Below are positions 1-7,183 of a stretch of DNA of 38,096 bases, in pieces. The notes below the pieces were generated by a model that ran no database searches, was not told where the DNA came from, and worked only from the letters and a program-made list of their open reading frames with translations. The number at the start of each line of letters is the position of its first letter. Within the stretch, counting starts at the first letter, position 1. The translations under genes were made by a program, and so were the position numbers. The DNA comes from Treponema sp. (GTDB lineage Bacteria > Spirochaetota > Spirochaetia > Treponematales > Treponemataceae), in the NCBI GenBank assembly GCA_024402535.1, contig JAKSTN010000026.1:1-38096 (forward strand). Reading direction: 5' to 3'.

Positions 1-27
1 TTGCTCTACCACCTGAGCTAAGGAACC
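1..27 (-). tRNA. tRNA, 5' half only (cut by window edge)
   Basis: Read on the minus strand, position 27 downward gives a 7-base acceptor strand GGTTCCT, then T8 A9, a D-stem GCTC, the D-loop AGGTGGTA and the closing GAGC. This is the standard start of a bacterial elongator tRNA. The anticodon lies outside the window, so the amino acid cannot be assigned. A strong promoter lies directly upstream. Confidence 0.9.
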
Positions 28-38
28 AACGTGTTATT

Positions 39-67
39 AATATAAAGAAAACACGGATTTATGTCAA
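39..67 (-). promoter_or_regulatory. Sigma-70-type promoter of the tRNA
   Basis: On the minus strand a perfect -35 TTGACA (62-67) is followed by a 17-base spacer and TATATT (39-44). The -10 ends 11 bases before the tRNA 5' end. It lies between the stop of the upstream same-strand gene and the tRNA, so the tRNA has its own promoter. Confidence 0.8.
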
Positions 68-86
68 CAAGGTTGCACAAAAATTT

Positions 87-1880
87 TTATTTTATTTTAA
101 AGAATTTCCAGTCCCCGGGAATCATACGCTGATGAAAAATGCTGACCTTTTCATCCTTATGCATGTATGGCGGATACTTGTCCATGACCGCAAACGGAAG
201 TATTTCTTTTGGCATCCATGGATTAAGCTTATCAGAATCGCTTACAGGTTCAAGCTTTACATTTCCATTAATAACCACTTTGAAATCCTGTGGAGCGCAG
301 CCGTCGTTTGTGTAACAGTACAGACCGAAAGTTCCGTTGTCATAAGTAAAGAGAGAAATGCCTTTCGCACCGTCAATCATAATATCATCACTGAACTCAC
401 CACGAATCTGAGTCAGAACTTCCTGAGGAAGATCCTGAATACGGCTTGGCATATCAGGAAGGTTTATCACTTCAAAACATCCGGTACCGTAAGTATCGTA
501 CATGACAATGCCTTCGTGATATTCGCCGTGCCCGGCATTAAGTTTTGTCCAGGTTGCATTGTTTCTATGTTCAAGCAAAGGGAAGCTGATCGGATATGAA
601 GCTTTCACATAATTTCTTCCATACATACCTGAAACTGTAATCTGAAATTCATCTGCATCAAGGCGGCGTCCTGAATATGTAATGGAAGTAAACTTACTGA
701 TTTCAGGATACTTTGCCAGAGCGCCTTTCATAAATCCGCCTGTCACAATCACCTTCTGACCGCGGTTCAGGAGAGTTTCAATTTTTGAAACAATGTCTTT
801 ATCGTAAAGGGCACTTTCCAGAAGGAACAAAGGTTTGTCTTTAGGAAACTTTTCCACATCCAGGTCAGGGAATGGTTCAAACGGAATTCCCATCATACCA
901 AGGAAATCTTCCAGATGATCTTCGCCCTGAGCGTTGAACGGAACATAAACCGGAACGCCAACAGGATTTCCGCACTGACTCATAATACGGTCAATTTTTG
1001 ACATCTGATACCCCATTGGAGTCAGGCGCTTGTTGTCTGCAAGAGCCGGCCAGCAGAACATCATTATTTCTTTTGCCTTGCTAAAAGCAGTAAGGTAAGC
1101 CTGTTCCATATAGGTGTCGATGCGGTCACATTCAAAAGGATCAAACCAGCCGCCGCCGTTTTTTCCAGGCATAGCATTTTCCATATAACGGACAAGAGAA
1201 TAGCTGAGATACCGAGGCAAATGCTGGTCCTGCTGCTGGCCGTGACGAGTCTCTGTTCCTGTATAAATCCCATCAAACATTTCCCGCTGTTCTTTAGGAT
1301 TGTAACCTGTTTCGTGATAGCTTTCCCGCCAGTTTGGATATTTGATTATTACCTTACATTTTGGATTCACTGCCTTTGCAGGTTTCAGAATCAGGTTTTC
1401 AGAAACTTCCTTCATTTTAGCCAGGCGGAATTCACTCCAGCTTCTGTCACCCTTTTCTTTCTGGCAGTCTTCACACATACACTGGGTAAAGAAAAAGTCA
1501 TCTATAATATATTCATCAAAAATCGAAGCTGTATATTCAGAAATCTCTTTAAGGCGGTTACGCATAGGTTCATTGCAGTAACAGAAAGTATTGAAAAGTC
1601 TCTGACGTTTCTTATCACTTTCATTCAGATCGGGAGTAACAGTTGTAATGCCTCCGGAAACTTCAATGCCGTTTTCTTCCAGAACCCGCTTAATCATCAA
1701 AAGCTGCTCTTTACGGCAGTACACATCACGGAAGGTTTCCAGATACACTTTATCTAAAGGAGCGTACTTTTTGAAAAACTCCAGGTCGCTGCGAAGCTGT
1801 TCTTCAGTAATTTTGTCGGCCCAGCCGGCAACCAGATAAGTAACGCTTTTAAAGTTCTTATAAGTTTTGTTGTATTCCAT
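87..1880 (-). CDS. Glycoside-hydrolase-like protein (TIM-barrel type), cytoplasmic
   Basis: 597 residues without a signal peptide. The N-terminal half alternates strand-like and helix-like segments as in a TIM barrel (GWADKIT, KVYLETFRD, GGITTVTPD). A conserved-looking core follows: EYIIDDFFFTQC, a CxCxxC cluster (CMCEDC), VIIKYPNW, YTGTETR and GGGWFD. Acidic residues in IIDDFFF and TGTETR are candidate catalytic or sugar-binding residues. The C-terminal third (PLFLLESALYDKD, GQKVIVTGGFMKGAL) resembles the glutamine-amidotransferase-like domain seen behind the barrel in beta-galactosidase relatives. I recognise the general type from uncharacterised carbohydrate-utilisation loci, not a named enzyme; substrate unknown. 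The start is ATG at 1880; there is no Shine-Dalgarno sequence, but TAGAAT lies 6 bases upstream, suggesting a leaderless mRNA. No clear terminator follows before the tRNA promoter. Confidence 0.65.
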   Translation of the reverse strand: MEYNKTYKNFKSVTYLVAGWADKITEEQLRSDLEFFKKYAPLDKVYLETFRDVYCRKEQLLMIKRVLEENGIEVSGGITTVTPDLNESDKKRQRLFNTFCYCNEPMRNRLKEISEYTASIFDEYIIDDFFFTQCMCEDCQKEKGDRSWSEFRLAKMKEVSENLILKPAKAVNPKCKVIIKYPNWRESYHETGYNPKEQREMFDGIYTGTETRHGQQQDQHLPRYLSYSLVRYMENAMPGKNGGGWFDPFECDRIDTYMEQAYLTAFSKAKEIMMFCWPALADNKRLTPMGYQMSKIDRIMSQCGNPVGVPVYVPFNAQGEDHLEDFLGMMGIPFEPFPDLDVEKFPKDKPLFLLESALYDKDIVSKIETLLNRGQKVIVTGGFMKGALAKYPEISKFTSITYSGRRLDADEFQITVSGMYGRNYVKASYPISFPLLEHRNNATWTKLNAGHGEYHEGIVMYDTYGTGCFEVINLPDMPSRIQDLPQEVLTQIRGEFSDDIMIDGAKGISLFTYDNGTFGLYCYTNDGCAPQDFKVVINGNVKLEPVSDSDKLNPWMPKEILPFAVMDKYPPYMHKDEKVSIFHQRMIPGDWKFFKIK

Positions 1881-1886
1881 ATTTTA

Positions 1887-1892
1887 ATTCTA
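1887..1892 (-). promoter_or_regulatory. Putative -10 box for a leaderless transcript
   Basis: TAGAAT on the minus strand, separated from the ATG at 1880 by only 6 bases (TAAAAT). No purine-rich ribosome-binding sequence lies between. A TTGATA lies further upstream but at a 20-base spacing, too long for a standard -35. Confidence 0.45.
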
Positions 1893-1986
1893 GCACGGTA
1901 TTTTTAGGAAACTATCAAAATATTTTTCTCTTTTTCTGTAAAATTCAGTGTTTTTCAGAATAAAGGCGAATATTCCCCTTTATTTA

Positions 1987-1996
1987 ATCAGCTGAT
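1987..1996. promoter_or_regulatory. 10-bp palindrome upstream of toxin-antitoxin genes
   Basis: ATCAGCTGAT is a perfect palindrome about 45 bases upstream of the putative -10 of the antitoxin gene, flanked by two CCCCTTT direct repeats (about 1976 and 2001). Toxin-antitoxin promoters are usually bound by the antitoxin at palindromes, but this one is further upstream than usual, so operator function is only possible. Confidence 0.25.
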
Positions 1997-2040
1997 AATC
2001 CCCTTTTGAATTTTTCCTATCTTTTTTGCCGGGTTTTCAT

Positions 2041-2046
2041 TATAAT
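2041..2046 (+). promoter_or_regulatory. Putative -10 box of the toxin-antitoxin/OmpA operon
   Basis: TATAAT, 28 bases before the antitoxin ATG. The hexamer 17 bases upstream (TATCTT) is a poor -35, so this would be a weak or activated promoter. A GGAG Shine-Dalgarno precedes the ATG at 2075. Confidence 0.45.
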
Positions 2047-2074
2047 TATACAAAATTGACCTTTTGGAGTATTT

Positions 2075-2356
2075 ATGGCAAAGACAGTCAGCATTAACGC
2101 ACGCATTGACCCTGAACTTAAAGAACAGGCTGAACTTATTCTGGATAAACTTGGACTTACATCAAGCGGTGTAATCTCCATGCTCTACAAACAGATTGTT
2201 CTGAACCGCGGTCTTCCATTCGATCTGAAACTTCCAGAACTTGATACACACGTTCTTTCAGAAGAACAGTTCAAAAGCGAAATCGAAAAAGGTCTTGCTG
2301 ACCTTGGAAACGGTACAACAGTTCCTACAGTCAAGGTTTTCACAACTGTAAAATAA
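2075..2356 (+). CDS. RelB/DinJ-family antitoxin
   Basis: 93 residues. The N-terminus has the ribbon-helix-helix pattern of the RelB/DinJ family: SINARIDPELKEQAELILDKLG followed by a turn and a helix leading to NRGLPFDLKLP, the family hallmark. The acidic C-terminal segment (LSEEQFKSEIEKGLADL) is the part that in this family wraps around and neutralises the toxin. GGAG lies 5 bases before the ATG. The toxin gene follows after 15 bases. By family knowledge the antitoxin, alone or with toxin, represses its own promoter; that would extend here to the downstream OmpA and radical SAM genes. Confidence 0.88.
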   Translation: MAKTVSINARIDPELKEQAELILDKLGLTSSGVISMLYKQIVLNRGLPFDLKLPELDTHVLSEEQFKSEIEKGLADLGNGTTVPTVKVFTTVK

Positions 2357-2371
2357 TCAGTAAAAACTTTT

Positions 2372-2698
2372 ATGATTCAGTACTCTATAGAATTTACAGA
2401 AAGCGCAAAAAACGATTTTTTCAATCTGTACTGCTACGAAACAACACATCCTGGCTGTATCTCAGTCGAAGATCTAAAAGTAGCAGTTGCAAGCCTTGAA
2501 GTTATGCCCGAACGTTTCCCATACTTCGAAGAAAAAGAAATGGTCGATAAACAAGTTCGCATAATGAAAGAAGGAAAAACCTGCGTTTTCTATTACATCA
2601 ATAAAGAAACAAAAGTTGTCTCTATTCTTCGTATGCTTTTCATTCAGGATGTTGCCATAGAACAGCAGCTTGTTGTTTCATCAACAACAGAAAAATGA
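2372..2698 (+). CDS. RelE/ParE-superfamily toxin
   Basis: 108 residues. The fold pattern of RelE/ParE toxins is visible: an N-terminal strand (YSIEFTESAKNDFFNLYCYE), two helices, then VRIMKEGKTCVFYYINKETKVVSILRMLFIQDV, matching the usual basic strand, the Y-x-I-x-x-x-x strand and the final strand. Basic residues in the last strands (R in QVRIMKEGK, R in ILRMLF) are candidates for RNA or target contact. Members of the superfamily either cut mRNA in the ribosome (RelE type) or inhibit gyrase (ParE type); sequence alone does not decide. No obvious Shine-Dalgarno precedes it, so translation may depend on the antitoxin gene. Its stop codon overlaps the next start (ATGA), an unusual tight join to a non-toxin gene. 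Confidence 0.82.
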   Translation: MIQYSIEFTESAKNDFFNLYCYETTHPGCISVEDLKVAVASLEVMPERFPYFEEKEMVDKQVRIMKEGKTCVFYYINKETKVVSILRMLFIQDVAIEQQLVVSSTTEK

Positions 2699-4197
2699 AA
2701 AAATCAAAAATCTTAGTAATTTCTCTTTTTTGCTTCCTGTCTGGATTTTTGCCTGCACAGGAAGTTATTTCTTACATCGGAAATGATAACTATACTCTTG
2801 TAGAACGCACAAACTTACGCCGTTATGACAACGGAAAATACACAGGTCTTATGAGCCGTGAAGTTCGTTCTTTTCTAACACAGCACAGAACATCCGGCGG
2901 AAATATTTATTACTCAGGTGATTTTTTCGTAGAACAGGACACTATAAAAAATTCCAAAGTAATGTTCACAGGAATCCACGATGCCATTCCATCAAAATTC
3001 TTCATCGATGAATCAGGCTTTATGACAATGGAAGAAGATAATGGATATCCGTCATTCAGAAGTTTTCCGTCTTTCCCAAAGACAAAACTTTCAATAGGAG
3101 ATTCATGGAAAGGTGACAGCGTCCGCTCAATCGATCCATTAAACAACGACATACTCACAAAAATCCCAATGACAATTCAGTACACCTATGAAGGTCGGGA
3201 AGAATATCACGGCGAAGAAGTCCACCGCTTAAGCGCACAATGGGCCACCCGCTATGGAATTACTTACTGGGATTTTGGCGGAGACAAAAATCTTAAATCG
3301 GCGCAAGGCTCTCACAAAGCAAATATTTTAGTAAGCTGCAGAACTGGTGCCATGATCTTTATGACTGATGTTGTTGATGAGACTTTCATCTATAAAGATG
3401 GAAACCAGATTACATTCAAAGGCACAATTCTTCAATTTACAGAATATCCTACTGCCGTTCCTCATGACGAAATTCTTCCTGCCCTTAAACGCATTGGCGC
3501 CGTGGCAATTGCAGATGATAAAACTGTTAGAAGTGACAAAAATGCTGCAAACGTTCCTGGCGGAAACGGCATTACAAGCGCAGACAATCAGGGCGTTACA
3601 ACCGGCAAGGGCGACACAGCTGGAAACAGTGCCGCAGACAGCCAAGTAGCTATGTCCGGCAAGGGCGACACCAGCGGCAAGAACAAAACGGCCGGCAAGG
3701 GCGCTGCTGGCGGCAAAGACAATCCAATCAGCAAAGGCGACACCGACGGCAAAAATGCTATAAACGACAAAGTCGCTCCACCCCTTACTCCTGTAACCAC
3801 CGCCGACCTTGGTGAAAAGAAAATCACCGTGCAGGAAACAGATGCAGGAATCCGCCTTGCCATTCACGACCTGAAATTCAAGCCTGATTCTGCAGAGCTT
3901 ATGCCAGGGGAAACTGCACGCCTTGATGAAATTGCGGCTGTTCTAAAACAAACTGGATCAAACAAACTTTTGATTGAAGGTTTTACTGCCGACACAGGCT
4001 ACCCTGCCGGCGAGCTGAAAGTTTCCCGCGACCGCGCCCATGCTATTGCCGAAGCCCTTTCGAAACGCGGCATAGATGCAGGAAGATTTATCTGCAAAGG
4101 AAGCGGAGCCGCAAATCCTATAGCCGACAATTCAACACCTGAGGGAAAGGCAATGAACCGCCGTGTTGAAATTACAATTCTGGAACGAAATAAATGA
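2695..4197 (+). CDS. Exported OmpA-domain protein (peptidoglycan-binding)
   Basis: 500 residues. Residues 1-21 form a signal peptide ending near LPAQE. Residues about 22-270 are a beta-rich domain typical of treponemal OmpA-domain proteins (for example SIGDSWKG, YTYEGREEYHGEEVHRL). Residues about 280-370 are a Gly/Lys/Asp/Ala-rich linker with repeated GKGDT units. The last 125 residues are an OmpA domain: LKFKPDSAEL, LLIEGFTADTG, LKVSRDRAHAIAEAL, RRVEITI; the Asp of SRDRA and Arg of NRRVE match the residues that hold diaminopimelate in family structures. It should sit in the periplasm or outer membrane and grip peptidoglycan. It overlaps the toxin gene and the radical SAM gene by 4 bases on each side, so it is probably translationally coupled to both. 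Confidence 0.88.
   Translation: MKKSKILVISLFCFLSGFLPAQEVISYIGNDNYTLVERTNLRRYDNGKYTGLMSREVRSFLTQHRTSGGNIYYSGDFFVEQDTIKNSKVMFTGIHDAIPSKFFIDESGFMTMEEDNGYPSFRSFPSFPKTKLSIGDSWKGDSVRSIDPLNNDILTKIPMTIQYTYEGREEYHGEEVHRLSAQWATRYGITYWDFGGDKNLKSAQGSHKANILVSCRTGAMIFMTDVVDETFIYKDGNQITFKGTILQFTEYPTAVPHDEILPALKRIGAVAIADDKTVRSDKNAANVPGGNGITSADNQGVTTGKGDTAGNSAADSQVAMSGKGDTSGKNKTAGKGAAGGKDNPISKGDTDGKNAINDKVAPPLTPVTTADLGEKKITVQETDAGIRLAIHDLKFKPDSAELMPGETARLDEIAAVLKQTGSNKLLIEGFTADTGYPAGELKVSRDRAHAIAEALSKRGIDAGRFICKGSGAANPIADNSTPEGKAMNRRVEITILERNK
3602..3703 (+). repeat. In-frame direct repeats in the OmpA linker
   Basis: A 16-base sequence (CCGGCAAGGGCGACAC) occurs exactly at 3602-3617 and 3656-3671, and its first 12 bases again at 3692-3703. 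The offsets are 54 and 36 bases, multiples of three, so gain or loss of units would keep the reading frame. The block is richer in G+C than the flanking gene. Confidence 0.8.
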
Positions 4198-6548
4198 ATG
4201 TAACGATTATTCAGCCGCCACTTGTACAGCTTAATACTCCCTACCCTTCCGGAGCGTATCTGAAATCTTTTTTTCAAATGATACGCGACGGCAAGGTCCC
4301 GGGACTTTCTCCTGACCTGATTGAAAATGTCCGCTGGCTGGATTTATCAACTGCTCTTTTCCATAAAATATTCTGCCGTCAGGGATTAACAAAACTTTTT
4401 GCCCTTACAGAAAAAAAAGCTCTTTCAATGGCTGACTCATCTGACGAAGAAACAGCTTTTCAGTTACGGCGCTATGTTTCATGCCAGGCTTTATGGATCA
4501 ACTGGATTGACCGAATTGTAGAAATCCTTTGCGGCGGAAACAGCGCCCGTGAATTCTGTCATGAGTTTGTACGCTCTCCACATGCGCCTCGGGGAAACCG
4601 CATGGAAAATTTCTTTGGTGAACTTTCAGAACAGGGCCGTGACATTACAACTGATGATGCCAAAATTCTTGCAAGTCTTGCCCTGGCAGACCTTGCAGAT
4701 TATATCACTGCTGTTTTTGACAGTGATTTCCGTTTAATCAGTTACGCAGAACATTTAGGAACCAGCACAGCAAGTTTTGATGACGTAATCAAAGGATTAA
4801 AAAGTCCTGTCCTGAATGAGTTTTACAAAGACGTTCTTCTGGAGGTTCTTGAACCAGATCATCTTTTCCTTATTTCCGTTCCTTTTCCAGGCTGCTTTGA
4901 AGCCGCAGTTTTTACGGCACGGGAAATCAAAAAGCTATACGGAGAAAAAGCAATTATTGCCACTGGCGGCGGCTACATAAACACAGAACTTAGAAATCTT
5001 TCTGAAATCCGTTTTTTTGATTATTTTGATTTCATCAGTTACGACATGGGCTACGGAAGTTACATTCATCTTTTGGAAAATATTTCCGAAAGCAGGGAAA
5101 CCGTTGCCGCACATGACGCCGCTTTGACACACGACCTCTCATCCGTAATCGGTACATTAAACGAAGCCCCGCTTTACAAAATGAAATACCGGAACTCTGG
5201 AAAAATCATCGGGCAGTCTGATGTAAACGGCGACTTAAAAAAATATGCTGAGCTAGAATCAAAAGTCTGCCGCGTTCTTATTCCGGATTTTTCAGAAATT
5301 AATTTCTCAAAATATCCCCGCCTTGCAGACGACACAAATCCAATGCATTCCATCTGGAATGACGGCGCCTGGCTTAAATCTTACATGGCACATGGCTGCT
5401 ACTGGCACCGTTGTGCCTTCTGCGACACGCAGCTGGAATACGTAAACCGATTCTGTAAAGTCGGTGCCTCCCATCTTTGTGACGGTCTTACAGAACAGGC
5501 GCAGAAAACAGGAGTATGGGGAATCCACTTTGTGGATGAAGCCTGTCCTCCATCAAGCATGATTGATTTTGGAATTCGTAACTGTCAGAACGAAAATGTA
5601 AACGGTAAAAAATTAACCTGGTGGGGAAATATCCGCTTTGAAAAAACTTTTACCCGCGACATGGCAGATTTTCTTTCATACTCAGGTCTTACTGCAGTTA
5701 GTGGCGGAATTGAAATTGCTACCGGCGACGGACTGAATGCCGTAAACAAAGGTACCACAATTGAAAATATTGTAGCCGCCACCTGTGCATTCAAAGAAGC
5801 GGGAATCCTTGTTCATTCCTACATGATTTTTGGATTCTATCAGCAGAGTGAACAGGATTTAATAAACAGCATGGAAACCCTGCGCCAGCTTTTCAAGGCC
5901 GGCTTACTGGACTCTGCCTTCTGGCACAAGTTCACACTGACTCTCCATTCAACTGTTTACAAAGAATGGCAGGAAGGAAAACATCCTGACCTGAAAATCA
6001 TCACAGGAAATGAAGAAAGCCGTAACCGCTTTGCAGAAAACGATCTTCATTTTGCAGGCGAAAATAAATCTGAAAAATATTCGGCAGGATTAAACGCGGC
6101 CCTGGACGCCTGGATGCACGGCCAGAATCTGGACACCAATGTGCAGCGCTGGTTCAATTTTAATATGCCTCGCCCCACACTTCCAAAAGATTACATCGAT
6201 AAGCTGATTGAAAAATACGAAGCCCGCCGTGACGCAGCTTACAGAGAAACTGTCTCTGAAAAAAGCCGTCTTTTCTGGCTTGGTGGAAAGCCTGTTGTTC
6301 AGGGAGAAAATCTCACATGGTTCTTTATGGGACAGGAACTTTCCGGCCACTTTGCAAAAGCAAAAGAAATTGCCGCTATTCTTGAAACTCTGCAGCCAGG
6401 CGAAGCCCCGAAGGGCGCTCAGAGCCCAAGCCCGCGCGCACATAGCGCCACATCAGACGCCCATAACGCCTCGCAGGACGCCCTCGGAAAACTCTGCTCC
6501 GCAAAGGAGCTTATACGTCTCCGCCGCGGCGGACTCTGCTGTCTGTAA
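4194..6548 (+). CDS. Radical SAM protein with B12-binding-like N-terminal region
   Basis: 784 residues. The start is MNVTIIQPP, typical of B12-binding radical SAM proteins. Residues about 222-262 (LFLISVPFPGC, IIATGGGYI) resemble a Rossmann-like B12-binding domain, but the cobalt-ligand DxHxxG motif is absent. The cluster-binding cysteines are C402, C407 and C410 (GCYWHRCAFCD), a CX4CX2C spacing instead of CX3CX2C. A radical SAM core follows (LTWWGNIRFEK, GLTAVSGGIEIATG, GILVHSYMIFGFYQQSEQD). The product and substrate are unknown. The last 50 or so residues (from about GEAPKGAQ to GGLCCL) are low-complexity and encoded by GC-rich DNA that resembles intergenic repeats elsewhere in the window, so the ancestral protein probably ended earlier. 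Start overlaps the OmpA stop (ATGA). Confidence 0.82.
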   Translation: MNVTIIQPPLVQLNTPYPSGAYLKSFFQMIRDGKVPGLSPDLIENVRWLDLSTALFHKIFCRQGLTKLFALTEKKALSMADSSDEETAFQLRRYVSCQALWINWIDRIVEILCGGNSAREFCHEFVRSPHAPRGNRMENFFGELSEQGRDITTDDAKILASLALADLADYITAVFDSDFRLISYAEHLGTSTASFDDVIKGLKSPVLNEFYKDVLLEVLEPDHLFLISVPFPGCFEAAVFTAREIKKLYGEKAIIATGGGYINTELRNLSEIRFFDYFDFISYDMGYGSYIHLLENISESRETVAAHDAALTHDLSSVIGTLNEAPLYKMKYRNSGKIIGQSDVNGDLKKYAELESKVCRVLIPDFSEINFSKYPRLADDTNPMHSIWNDGAWLKSYMAHGCYWHRCAFCDTQLEYVNRFCKVGASHLCDGLTEQAQKTGVWGIHFVDEACPPSSMIDFGIRNCQNENVNGKKLTWWGNIRFEKTFTRDMADFLSYSGLTAVSGGIEIATGDGLNAVNKGTTIENIVAATCAFKEAGILVHSYMIFGFYQQSEQDLINSMETLRQLFKAGLLDSAFWHKFTLTLHSTVYKEWQEGKHPDLKIITGNEESRNRFAENDLHFAGENKSEKYSAGLNAALDAWMHGQNLDTNVQRWFNFNMPRPTLPKDYIDKLIEKYEARRDAAYRETVSEKSRLFWLGGKPVVQGENLTWFFMGQELSGHFAKAKEIAAILETLQPGEAPKGAQSPSPRAHSATSDAHNASQDALGKLCSAKELIRLRRGGLCCL
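6398..6548 (+). repeat. GC-rich block forming the 3' end of the radical SAM gene
   Basis: About 150 bases, much richer in G+C than the preceding gene, encode the odd C-terminal tail. It contains a 14-base perfect palindrome, TCCGCCGCGGCGGA. Read on the minus strand it shares short matches with the 13.8-14.2 kb block (GGCGCTAT; GGCGTTATGGG versus GGCGTCATGGG). This supports, but does not prove, insertion of a dispersed repeat. Confidence 0.4.
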
Positions 6549-6571
6549 AAAAATATCTGGAGTAAAAAAAA

Positions 6572-7183
6572 ATGAGTTACGAAAACTTTCTTCCCGGAAA
6601 CGATGAAAAAATAAACCAGCTTCTTCAATTCACAGCCCTGGTAGATAAAATGACTGCCATTGAGCGACATACCCTTTTGATAGACGGACGACGCCGTGAA
6701 AATGATGCAGAACATTCCTGGCACATTGCTTTAATGTGCATGCTCTTTAAAGATTATGCTCCCGAAGGGACGGACATAGCAAAAGCAGTCCAGATGTGCA
6801 TTGTTCACGACCTGGTAGAAATCTACGCCGGTGACACATTCGCCTACGATGTTCAGGCAAACGTTGATAAAGAAAAACGTGAAGAAGAAGCAGCCAGCAA
6901 ACTTTTCTCACAGCTGCCTGAAAATCTTGCAAAAGAACTCCGCGATTTATGGGAAGAATTTGATGCCATGGAAACAAAGGAATCAAAATTCGCCGCTTCC
7001 ATGGACAGGCTCCAGCCTTACCTGCACAACACTTTAACTGAAGGCCATACATGGAAAGAAGGCCATCCAAGTGTTGAGCAGGTAAATAAAAGAATCGGCG
7101 TAGCAGTAGAAACTATTCCGGACCTTAAAGACTGGTATGATAAAAATATTCAGCGTGCCCTTGAAAAAGGCTGGCTAAAATAA
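6572..7183 (+). CDS. HD-domain phosphohydrolase (YfbR/COG1896-like)
   Basis: 203 residues. The metal-binding HD pattern is intact: H48 in DAEHSWHIAL, H79-D80 in CIVHDLVEIYAGD, and D145 in SMDRLQPYL. Order and spacing match the small HD proteins related to YfbR, which remove phosphate from 5'-deoxynucleotides; that activity is inferred from the family only. It is a soluble protein. GGAG lies upstream of the ATG and the gene starts 23 bases after the radical SAM stop, so it is probably the last gene of the 2075-7183 operon. Its last 9 bases overlap the end of the convergent S41 gene, leaving no room for a terminator. Confidence 0.85.
   Translation: MSYENFLPGNDEKINQLLQFTALVDKMTAIERHTLLIDGRRRENDAEHSWHIALMCMLFKDYAPEGTDIAKAVQMCIVHDLVEIYAGDTFAYDVQANVDKEKREEEAASKLFSQLPENLAKELRDLWEEFDAMETKESKFAASMDRLQPYLHNTLTEGHTWKEGHPSVEQVNKRIGVAVETIPDLKDWYDKNIQRALEKGWLK

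Noticed and set aside
132..599. 155-codon open frame on the plus strand
   Set aside because: It is antisense to the glycoside-hydrolase-like gene, has no ribosome-binding site and its translation has no family pattern. The minus-strand frame has clear domain motifs.
3328..3867. 179- and 91-codon antisense open frames in the OmpA gene
   Set aside because: They are a by-product of the repetitive GC-rich linker, which keeps all frames open. They lack start signals.
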